In this document: positions 1 through 4,824 of the stretch, in pieces
Position numbering within the stretch: the first letter of the stretch is position 1
How the letters are laid out: every line of letters begins with the position of its first letter
DNA from: Treponema sp.
GTDB lineage: Bacteria; Spirochaetota; Spirochaetia; Treponematales; Breznakiellaceae
NCBI GenBank assembly: GCA_031273185.1
Contig: JAISSG010000085.1
Span: 1 to 7,748, forward strand
Direction: 5' to 3'
Length of the DNA: 7,748 nt
Program-made: the position numbers and the translations under genes
The notes under the pieces: model-generated
The model's input: only the letters and a program-made list of their open reading frames with translations
Told to the model about the DNA's origin: nothing
Database searches by the model: none

Positions 1-197
1 TAAACCTTGCGATGTTCTGCCTGTACGGGCTTGCCATCAAGCAGGACTTCGTCGCCGGGGAGGACCTTGCTGCCCGGCGATGAAATTGTCGCGCCGTTAA
101 CGCTGACCCTTCCCGCCGCGATGATCTCCTCTGCGGCGCGGCGCGAGGCAATGCCCGCGTGGGCGAGGAAAACCTGTAGCCGCTGGCTTTCACCCAT
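1..197 (-). CDS. rluB: Pseudouridine synthase, RluB/RsuA family, N-terminal S4 domain (partial)
   Basis: Only the first 65 codons are present; the rest lies beyond the left window edge. The ATG at 197 opens a protein with a typical S4 RNA-binding domain: LQVFLAHAGIASRRAAEE at residues 7-24, then RVSVNG at about 29-34 and LPGDEVLLDGKPV near residues 45-57. In the RluB/RsuA/RluF family this domain docks the enzyme on ribosomal RNA, and a downstream catalytic domain (not visible here) converts a specific uridine to pseudouridine. The start overlaps the scpB stop by 8 bp (ATGGGTGA), so the gene is probably translationally coupled to scpB. An scpA-scpB-rluB order is common in bacteria, which favours RluB over other S4-domain synthases. 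The exact rRNA target cannot be read from this fragment. Confidence 0.85.
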   Translation of the reverse strand, partial: MGESQRLQVFLAHAGIASRRAAEEIIAAGRVSVNGATISSPGSKVLPGDEVLLDGKPVQAEHRKV

Positions 198-768
198 CTA
201 TAAGTTCCCCTTCAAGGGCAAAGCGATCCTGGTCGCTTTCGCTGAGCCGGGGCAGGTCGGCGATGGAATTCAGCCGGAATAGTTTGAGGAATTCCTTGGT
301 CGTGCCGTATTGTACCGGCTTGCCGGGAACGTCCTTTTTACCCACCTCGCGGATCAGGCCCTTTTCCAGAAGCAGGTGGATCATGTTGTCCGGCGAAACG
401 CCACGGAAGCCTTTTATCTCCGCCTTGGTAATGGGCTGGGAATAGGCGATGATGGAAAGGGTCTCCATAGCGGCGCGGGAAATTTTCCCGTCGTTTTTTT
501 TGCCGTAGCGGTCTTTCAGGTTTTCCCAGTACTCCCGCTTCGGCGAGATCATAACGCCGCCGCCTATCCTGGAAAGCTCAAGGCCGGAGTCTTCCAGCGC
601 GTAACGCTCGCCCAGCCGTTCCAGCGCTTCCTTGACGATTTCCTTGGAGAGCCCGGAAATACGGCTAATGCCGGCCTCGTCAACCGGCTCAGATTCCATG
701 TAGAGTATCGTTTCGATTAACGCCGTTTCTTTATGAAACGCAGTTTCTTTTTGCAGATTTTCAGCCAA
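190..768 (-). CDS. scpB: Segregation and condensation protein B
   Basis: ScpB is the winged-helix partner that binds the kleisin ScpA and, with SMC, forms the bacterial condensin that organises and segregates the chromosome. The protein has about 192 residues, the usual size. The first winged helix starts at ETALIETILYMESEPVDEAG. The second contains AMETLSIIAYSQPITKAEI and RGVSPDNMIHLLLEKGLI, followed by the family hallmark PGKPVQYGTTKEFL. There is no upstream ATG. A TTG at 768 is preferred because GGAG at 778-775 lies 6 bases before it; the TTG at 774 directly abuts that GGAG and is too close. With the 768 start, the overlap with the scpA stop is 8 bp (TTGGCTGA), mirroring the 8-bp scpB/rluB overlap. 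A start at the internal ATG (MESEP) would remove part of the conserved first helix and is unlikely. Confidence 0.93.
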   Translation of the reverse strand: MAENLQKETAFHKETALIETILYMESEPVDEAGISRISGLSKEIVKEALERLGERYALEDSGLELSRIGGGVMISPKREYWENLKDRYGKKNDGKISRAAMETLSIIAYSQPITKAEIKGFRGVSPDNMIHLLLEKGLIREVGKKDVPGKPVQYGTTKEFLKLFRLNSIADLPRLSESDQDRFALEGELIDG

Positions 769-1501
769 TGGCAACTCCGGTTCGTGGTTTTATAAGAATG
801 TCGCCAAACATCCGGTTTTGGAGCATGACGATCAAGCGCATCTTTACCGCCTCCAGAACGGCAAGGAGGGCGCACACAACGTCCATCACGGAACGTGTTT
901 TAACAATAAGGTCGGTTAGGCGGCATTCGCCTTTGTCTTCCAGCAACTCATTGAGCAGGGTGATCTTTTCGTTAACCGTCACTTCCTCGTACAGATCGAC
1001 TAAATGCTCCCTGCTGATGTTCCGTATTATTGCCGAAAACGTCTTCATCAGGCTCCAGATGTCAACGTTCTCCCATAGATCGGCATCGGTAAAGGGCAGG
1101 TTGTGCTGGAGCTTGCGCCGCTCAACCACCCACTCTGCTTCTTTCTCCTTTTCCTCCATCAGCTCGGAGAGTTTTTTGAATTTCTGGTACTCGATCAGCC
1201 GCTCGACCAATTCCTGGCGGGGATCGCCGAGATCGCCGTCGTCCTCAACCTCGACCGGCAGCAGTGTCCGCGACTTTATCAGCAGCAGCATCGCCGCCAT
1301 CGCGTGGAATTCGGTAACATCCTCAAGGTCCATAGCCTCGGCGTAGCGCAGATAGTCCAGGTACTGCTCGGTAATTTTGGCAATGGGGATGTCATAAATG
1401 TTGATCTCGTTCTTTCGGATTAGGTACAGCAGCAAATCCAAAGGGCCTTCAAAATCATCCAGTTTGAAACTGCGCGCCCCCCCCGCGCCCGTGGGTTCCA
1501 T
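761..1501 (-). CDS. scpA: Segregation and condensation protein A (kleisin)
   Basis: ScpA is the kleisin subunit that bridges the SMC heads and carries ScpB in the SMC-ScpAB condensin complex. The 246-residue protein is of normal length. Its N-terminal kleisin signature is clear: FKLDDFEGPLDLLLYLIRK at about residues 12-30, then INIYDIPIAKITEQYLDYL. A charged middle region follows (ELVERLIEYQKFKKLSELM). The C-terminal winged helix includes TLLNELLEDKGECRLTDLI and ends FGDILIKP. The ATG at 1501 lacks a Shine-Dalgarno match; instead TATAAT sits 7 bases before it, so the message may be leaderless. Codons 6-9 contain a run of eight G on the coding strand (1477-1484), where slippage would frameshift the gene. 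This N-terminal stretch precedes the conserved domain. The gene leads the scpA-scpB-rluB unit. Confidence 0.95.
   Translation of the reverse strand: MEPTGAGGARSFKLDDFEGPLDLLLYLIRKNEINIYDIPIAKITEQYLDYLRYAEAMDLEDVTEFHAMAAMLLLIKSRTLLPVEVEDDGDLGDPRQELVERLIEYQKFKKLSELMEEKEKEAEWVVERRKLQHNLPFTDADLWENVDIWSLMKTFSAIIRNISREHLVDLYEEVTVNEKITLLNELLEDKGECRLTDLIVKTRSVMDVVCALLAVLEAVKMRLIVMLQNRMFGDILIKPRTGVAIG
775..778 (-). promoter_or_regulatory. Ribosome binding site of scpB
   Basis: GGAG on the minus strand, inside the 3' end of scpA. It is 6 bases from the TTG at 768 and 0 bases from the TTG at 774, so it decides the start codon. Confidence 0.6.
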
Positions 1502-1508
1502 TGCGGCA

Positions 1509-1514
1509 ATTATA
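1509..1514 (-). promoter_or_regulatory. Possible -10 box directly upstream of scpA
   Basis: A perfect TATAAT on the minus strand ends 7 bases before the scpA ATG. Transcription would then start at or beside the A of the ATG, giving a leaderless mRNA, which fits the missing ribosome binding site. No good -35 hexamer is seen 16-18 bases upstream; that position falls in the heptamer repeats. The call rests on the -10 alone. Confidence 0.4.
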
Positions 1515-1525
1515 CCCGAAAATAT

Positions 1526-1625
1526 GGGGACTAGGGAATAGGGATTGGGGACTGGGGACTGGGGACTGGGGACTAGGGACTGGGGACTAGGGACTGGGGA
1601 CTAGGGAATAGGGATTGGGGACTGG
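1526..1625 (+). repeat. Tandem heptamer array, 14 units of RGGGAHT
   Basis: Fourteen contiguous 7-bp units fill the recA-scpA spacer (1526-1623, plus two further G). Most are GGGGACT or AGGGACT, with AGGGAAT and AGGGATT variants. The three-unit block AGGGAAT-AGGGATT-GGGGACT occurs twice (units 2-4 and 12-14), which suggests segmental duplication. Closely spaced runs of 3-4 G with 3-4-base linkers make a strong G-quadruplex motif on the + strand, the template strand for recA and scpA. Heptamer arrays of this style are known from cyanobacteria as STRR sequences. Copy number is likely to vary between strains. Confidence 0.95.
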
Positions 1626-1642
1626 CGTATTCCCCAGTCCCC
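1617..1642 (-). other. Inverted heptamers forming a hairpin after recA
   Basis: GGGGACTGG (1617-1625) and CCAGTCCCC (1634-1642) are perfect complements around an 8-base loop. The inverted arm continues as further heptamers (AGTCCCC 1643-1649, GTTCCCT 1650-1656) that overlap the recA stop codon. In the recA message this would fold as a strong stem 12 bases past the stop. No U-run follows, so it is not a textbook intrinsic terminator, but it may slow polymerase or protect the 3' end. Confidence 0.55.
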
Positions 1643-1654
1643 AGTCCCCGTTCC

Positions 1655-2830
1655 CTATAAAAGAACCTGTTCTTTTGCCTTTTCCGCTTTTTCCGCTTTT
1701 GCCGGTTTGGGCGCGGCTTCGGCTGTTTCGGGCTTGGCAGGCTGGGCGGGCGCAGTAACAATAGCGGCAGGCGGCTCCTTGCCGGGGAATATCTGGTTGT
1801 ACAGCTTGACTTCCAATTCCCGGGCAAAGTCGAGGTGTTGCTCAAGGTAGTCGCGGGCGTTGTCCCTGCCCTGCCCCACCTTCTCCTCGCCGTAGGAATA
1901 CCACGCGCCCTTCTTGTCGATGATGTTGTACTTGACGGCGCAGTCGAGAAGGCTGCCGATGCGGGATATGCCCTTGCCGAACATCAGCTCAAGCTCGGTG
2001 CGCCGGAACGGGGGGGCTACCTTGTTTTTCACCACTTTTACCCGAACCCGGTTGCCGATTGCGTCGGTGTCCTTGCCCGCGTCGATGGTTTCGGTTTTGC
2101 GTACCTCAAGGCGCACCGACGAATAGAACTTGAGGGCGTTGCCGCCGGTGGTGGTTTCGGGGTTGCCCATGAACACGCCGATCTTCATGCGTATCTGGTT
2201 GATAAAGATCAGCACCGTGCGCGACTTGCCAATAGTGGCGGTGAGCTTGCGAAGCGCCTGGCTCATCAGCCGCGCCTGCGCCCCCATCTGCGCGTCGCCC
2301 ATTTCCCCCTGAATCTCGGCCTGGGGGGTCAGCGCCGCGACCGAGTCCACGACGATAACGTCCACCGCGCCTGAACGAACGAGGCTTTCGGTGATTTCCA
2401 TCGCCTGCTCGCCGTTGTCCGGCTGCGAGACCCACAGGTCGTCGATGTTGACGCCGAGGTTTTTGGCATACAGGGGGTCCAGCGCGTGCTCGGCGTCGAT
2501 GAAGGCGGCTGTTCCGCCAAGCCTCTGCGCCTCGGCAATGGCGTGGAGCGCCAGCGTGGTCTTGCCCGAGGATTCCGGGCCGAATATCTCGATGATACGC
2601 CCCCTCGGATAGCCGCCGACTCCCAGCGCCTCGTCCAGCAGTATCGAGCCGGACGGCACAACTTCGATGCCGGACGCGTTGTCATGCGAGCCCAGCTTTA
2701 TCAACGATCCTGCGCCAAACTGCTTCTCGATTTGCAGGCGGGCCGCTTCCAGGGCTTTTGCCTTTTCCTCCGGCGCGGTGTTGGGATCGCCCCTCGTTTT
2801 AGTTTTCTCATCGCTGCTTGATTTAGCCAT
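1655..2830 (-). CDS. recA: Recombinase RecA
   Basis: RecA forms ATP-dependent filaments on single-stranded DNA and catalyses homologous pairing and strand exchange. The 391-residue protein shows every core motif: Walker [10 protein letters not shown] at residues 84-92, catalytic Glu114 in DAEHALDP, Walker B VDVIVVDS at 157-164, loop L1 around [13 protein letters not shown] at 175-187, and loop L2 from 211 ([10 protein letters not shown]) to about 231 (ETTTGGN). The C-terminal tail after residue ~350 is long and rich in Ala, Pro, Lys and Glu (for example [14 protein letters not shown]), so the protein exceeds the usual ~350 residues, as other treponemal RecA proteins do. The ATG at 2830 is chosen because GGGAG lies 6 bases upstream and the RecA homology begins there; an in-frame extension to 2971 runs through the promoter. 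No LexA-type operator was recognised. Confidence 0.98.
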   Translation of the reverse strand: MAKSSSDEKTKTRGDPNTAPEEKAKALEAARLQIEKQFGAGSLIKLGSHDNASGIEVVPSGSILLDEALGVGGYPRGRIIEIFGPESSGKTTLALHAIAEAQRLGGTAAFIDAEHALDPLYAKNLGVNIDDLWVSQPDNGEQAMEITESLVRSGAVDVIVVDSVAALTPQAEIQGEMGDAQMGAQARLMSQALRKLTATIGKSRTVLIFINQIRMKIGVFMGNPETTTGGNALKFYSSVRLEVRKTETIDAGKDTDAIGNRVRVKVVKNKVAPPFRRTELELMFGKGISRIGSLLDCAVKYNIIDKKGAWYSYGEEKVGQGRDNARDYLEQHLDFARELEVKLYNQIFPGKEPPAAIVTAPAQPAKPETAEAAPKPAKAEKAEKAKEQVLL

Positions 2831-2836
2831 AACTAT

Positions 2837-2841
2837 CTCCC
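2837..2841 (-). promoter_or_regulatory. Ribosome binding site of recA
   Basis: GGGAG, 6 bases before the ATG at 2830, within the purine-rich stretch GAGGGAGGGAGA. It supports the shorter RecA start over the in-frame extension to 2971. Confidence 0.75.
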
Positions 2842-2887
2842 TCCCTCTATATGGCGCAAGATCGCATTTTGCTTTAGTGTTTTGCCC

Positions 2888-2916
2888 ACTATAACAGCTT
2901 TTTTTCCAATTGCCTA
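2888..2916 (-). promoter_or_regulatory. Probable sigma-70-type recA promoter
   Basis: On the minus strand, TAGGCA (2916-2911; 4 of 6 to TTGACA) is followed after exactly 17 bases by TATAGT (2893-2888; 5 of 6 to TATAAT). The spacer carries a run of A. The predicted transcript would start about 50 bases before the recA ATG. The placement is good but the assignment rests on sequence match only. Confidence 0.55.
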
Positions 2917-3189
2917 GCATTCCATGAAGCCCAATAAAAACGGAAGGGGATATGCTCAAACCAAATATCAAACCCTGGACGGAGATACCGGCATGCCGAG
3001 CGGATGGAGCCCCTTGCCAGGCGGCAGAAGGTTACGGCAAAACAGCGGTGTACCCGGGAGGACTTCGCCCATTGCTTGCGGGATTTAGCCGAAACACAGT
3101 ATCCTGGCGCGGAAAAATCATATTAGTTATGGATAACCTGGTTTTCTGCCTGACATGGCTGTGCTCTCCTTGCGCCGCTGGTGGGGAGC
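2917..3189. other. Intergenic stretch with no recognised gene
   Basis: Between the recA promoter and the GC-rich repeat no protein family, tRNA or structured RNA was recognised on either strand. A + strand reading frame begins with ATG at 2952, behind purine-rich GGAAGGGG, and runs to 3260. It resembles nothing known and its last third is dispersed repeat, so it is not called as a gene. Confidence 0.5.
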
Positions 3190-3293
3190 CCTCGCTCTCT
3201 TCCCTCAGGCCCACTCGCTCCGCGCTTGACGCGCTCCGCTCCGCGCCCCCGCCCGCTTGACGCAGGCGGAGCGCTCCGCTTTCTAATCCCCAT
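3190..3293 (-). repeat. GC-rich dispersed repeat block, copy 1
   Basis: This 104-bp block matches 4559-4662 with a single mismatch (G at 3273, A at 4642) and no gap. It lies downstream of one FGE-like gene, as copy 2 lies downstream of the other. It contains the perfect 14-bp palindrome GCGGAGCGCTCCGC (3266-3279) and two copies of CGCTTGACGC. The near-perfect match in a non-coding stretch suggests a recent duplication or a mobile or dispersed element; it could also be a conserved 3' part of a DGR target. Confidence 0.9.
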
Positions 3294-3294
3294 T

Positions 3295-3343
3295 GCTCTT
3301 TGCTCTTTGCTCTTTGCTCATTGCTCTTTGCTCCTTGCTCATT
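3295..3343 (-). repeat. Tandem heptamer array, 7 units of GCTCTTT type
   Basis: Seven contiguous units GCTCNTT (+ strand) preceded by one CCCCATT unit (3288-3294). The array ends 2 bases from the stop codon of the FGE-like gene at 3346. The matching array after the other FGE-like gene has 6 units, so one heptamer was gained or lost, as expected of slippage. Confidence 0.9.
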
Positions 3344-3345
3344 TG

Positions 3346-3468
3346 CTAGGGGCGAACCAGCCGGAAACCGATGTTGTCGTGCTTGTAGACCGGGAGGTAG
3401 CTGATGAAGTAGTAGCGAGAGGCTGAACGGAGGTACCGCCCGAGGGTGCCCCACGACCCGTCACGAAT
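3346..3468 (-). other. Putative DGR variable region, copy 1
   Basis: These are codons 284-323 plus the stop. Compared with the paralogue (4708-4824), the codons that differ almost all keep their third base, e.g. GGC/TAC, ACC/GAC, CTC/AAC, TTC/GAC, ATC/GGC, GTC/AGC, AAG/GGG, CAC/TAC. All fit templates of AAC or AAG with randomised adenines. Codons between them (GGG, TAC, CTC, CGT, TCA, GCC, CCG, GGT) are identical. This copy has two extra codons (TAC CTC). About 45 identical bases end the region (to 3365), the place where a DGR carries its IMH-like initiation sequence. Confidence 0.65.
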
Positions 3469-4317
3469 CACCCGGTAGCCGCCAGAAACCGGGCCGGACG
3501 GGTCGTTCTGCGCACCGCTGGGGTAATCATCGTACCAGTCCCAGCACCACTCCTCCACGTTCCCGTGCATGTCGTACAGGCCGTAATTATTCGTGCCATA
3601 GCTTCCCACCACAGCCGTCCTGCCCAAGTACACGCCAGATGGGTCTTCATATTCTCCGTCAGGCAGTTTGTAGGCGTATTCTCCATAAAAATTAGCCATA
3701 TCCCCGGTTATTTTGGTCCCGTCCCCTATCCCGAACGGCTTTGTGGCGGTCTCCGTTGCTTTGTCCTGGTAATCCCCCCGGCACGCGTACTCCCACTGCG
3801 CCTCCGTCGGCAGACGGTACCCGTTGGCGGACGGGTTTGGCGTTACCAGCCATTTGTACGTGTCGTATGAATTCGTGTTGTCCGGATCGCTGGTGGTCTT
3901 GTCGATGGTATAGTAAGGGGTCAGACCCTCCCTCTTGCTCAGCTTGTTGCAGAACTCCACCGCGTCGTACCAGATCACGTTGTACACCGGGTAATTAGGC
4001 CCTACGCCACAGCCGCTGTACCAGTCCTGGTAGCTGGGATTACTCCCCATCACCTCCTCGTACAGCCCCTGCGTCACCTCGTACTTGCCCATCCAAAAAC
4101 CGCTGACCGTCACCGAGTGCTGGGTCTCGTCGCTGTCCCGCTCCGGCTCGCTCGCGGGGCTGCCCATCATGAAAGTCCCGCCCGGTATCCACACCATAGC
4201 CTTGGCCTCGGCGAGGTTGCTGGGGGTGTCGGGGTCCTTCCCTCCTGTTGGGCTCGGGCAGCCCATTACCAGCAGAGCCGCCAGCAAAACCCAAGAAACC
4301 ACATCTTTTTTCTTCAT
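3346..4317 (-). CDS. FGE/SUMF1-fold lipoprotein, candidate DGR variable protein (TvpA-like)
   Basis: A predicted surface or periplasmic lipoprotein of 323 residues. Residues 1-20 are a lipoprotein signal peptide with lipobox LVMGC (Cys20). The rest is a formylglycine-generating-enzyme-type domain: MVWIPGGTFMMGSP (41-54), FWMGKYEVTQGLYEEVMG (74-91), WYDAVEFCNKLS (116-127), YRLPTEAQWEYACR (167-180), YGLYDMHGNVEEWCWDWY (245-262), RDGSW (285-289) and the end IGFRLVRP. The paired cysteines used by true sulfatase-activating enzymes near the C-terminus are absent, so catalysis is unlikely and the fold probably serves as a ligand-binding scaffold. The last ~40 residues look like a DGR variable region. 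The ATG at 4317 is chosen because it begins the signal peptide and has AAGGA 7 bases upstream; the frame is open 14 codons further but through the leader. An ordinary SUMF1-family paralogue remains possible. Confidence 0.88.
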   Translation of the reverse strand: MKKKDVVSWVLLAALLVMGCPSPTGGKDPDTPSNLAEAKAMVWIPGGTFMMGSPASEPERDSDETQHSVTVSGFWMGKYEVTQGLYEEVMGSNPSYQDWYSGCGVGPNYPVYNVIWYDAVEFCNKLSKREGLTPYYTIDKTTSDPDNTNSYDTYKWLVTPNPSANGYRLPTEAQWEYACRGDYQDKATETATKPFGIGDGTKITGDMANFYGEYAYKLPDGEYEDPSGVYLGRTAVVGSYGTNNYGLYDMHGNVEEWCWDWYDDYPSGAQNDPSGPVSGGYRVIRDGSWGTLGRYLRSASRYYFISYLPVYKHDNIGFRLVRP

Positions 4318-4399
4318 ACAAATTTCCTTTGCAGTGTTTTTTGTCGGCTCCGACATCAATAAAAAGAGAAGAGAAAAAAGAGAGCGCGGGGGAGAAGGC
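4256..4399 (-). repeat. Shared lipoprotein leader cassette, copy 1
   Basis: The 5' leader and signal-peptide codons of this gene closely match those at 5902-6072 and 6776-6894. Shared parts include the purine/pyrimidine stretch with GAGAGCGCGGGGGAGAAGGC (+ strand, 4380-4399), the small hairpin, the CAAAAAACAC linker, the ribosome binding site and the codons up to the lipobox Cys. Homology fades after the Cys here, whereas copies 2 and 3 also share the next six codons. Confidence 0.85.
4342..4355 (-). promoter_or_regulatory. Leader hairpin of the first FGE-like gene (covarying)
   Basis: The minus-strand sequence TGTCG-GAGC-CGACA forms a 5-bp stem with a 4-base loop, 25 bases before the ATG. 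The other two lipoprotein leaders have TGCCG-GCGG-CGGCA at the same place. The C-G pair there becomes T-A here, a compensatory change that keeps the stem. Confidence 0.55.
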
Positions 4400-4558
4400 C
4401 CAGCGAAGCGGCTGTTTCCGGCACGAGCCTGGCAACCCTCCTTGCATTGGGTTTTTGGGGTCAGGGGTTGTTGTCCGAACTATTGGGGGCAACCCGAAAG
4501 CTTATCGGATTCCGAACAGCTATCCTCATTCCCTGATCCCCATTCTCCATTCCCCATT
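4400..4558 (-). other. Intergenic stretch upstream of the first FGE-like gene
   Basis: No gene is seen. The stretch holds CCCCATT-type heptamers (CCCCATT 4538-4544, CTCCATT 4545-4551, CCCCATT 4552-4558) that run straight into the GC-rich repeat, and two weak inverted repeats (AACCC/GGGTT at 4434-4453; GGGTTG/CAACCC at 4465-4495). No convincing promoter was found, so the gene may be transcribed with its upstream neighbour or from a non-standard promoter. Confidence 0.5.
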
Positions 4559-4662
4559 CCTCGCTCTCTTCCCTCAGGCCCACTCGCTCCGCGCTTGACG
4601 CGCTCCGCTCCGCGCCCCCGCCCGCTTGACGCAGGCGGAGCACTCCGCTTTCTAATCCCCAT
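4559..4662 (-). repeat. GC-rich dispersed repeat block, copy 2
   Basis: This matches 3190-3293 over 104 bp with one mismatch. The difference is at the centre of the palindrome (GCGGAG-CA-CTCCGC, 4635-4648), so the two 6-base arms stay paired in both copies. It lies downstream of the second FGE-like gene. Confidence 0.9.
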
Positions 4663-4663
4663 T

Positions 4664-4705
4664 TCTCTTTGCTCTTTGCTCTTTGCTCTTTGCTCCTTGC
4701 TCATT
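4664..4705 (-). repeat. Tandem heptamer array, 6 units of GCTCTTT type
   Basis: Six heptamers (TCTCTTT, three GCTCTTT, GCTCCTT, GCTCATT on the + strand) follow a CCCCATT unit at 4657-4663. The array ends 2 bases from the stop codon at 4708. It has one unit fewer than the matching array at 3295-3343. Confidence 0.9.
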
Positions 4706-4707
4706 TG

Positions 4708-4824
4708 CTAGGGGCGAACCAGCCGGACACCGAAGCTGCCGTACCCGTAGCTCGGGCTGCCGTCGTAGTCCCGCCAGGCTGAACGGAGGTACTGCCCGTT
4801 GTCGTACCACGACCCGCCACGAGA
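4708..4824 (-). other. Putative DGR variable region, copy 2
   Basis: This is the counterpart of 3346-3468. Variable codons are almost all NNC (TAC, GAC, AAC, GAC, GGC, AGC, TTC), interrupted by invariant codons of mixed third base. The protein reads RGGSWYDNGQYLRSAW, then DYDGSPSYGYGSFG. The small, aromatic and acidic residues are those reachable by adenine mutagenesis of AAC. The terminal segment to 4727 is identical to copy 1. Confidence 0.65.

Noticed and set aside
772..774. TTG at 774 as the scpB start
   Set aside because: It directly abuts the GGAG; the TTG at 768 has proper 6-base spacing.
2831..2971. In-frame N-terminal extension of RecA
   Set aside because: It runs through the promoter and ribosome binding site, has no RecA similarity, and the ATG at 2830 has a good Shine-Dalgarno.
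2952..3260. 102-codon + strand reading frame
   Set aside because: No recognisable family; its last third is the GC-rich repeat that also occurs elsewhere in non-coding sequence; the purine-rich stretch before its ATG is too close for a good ribosome site.
3032..3454. Minus-strand reading frame across the repeat and the end of the FGE-like gene
   Set aside because: It overlaps a well-supported gene in another frame and consists largely of repeat-derived residues.
4465..4495. Hairpin GGGTTG/CAACCC as a terminator
   Set aside because: Only 6 bp of stem with a 19-base loop and no T-run on either strand.
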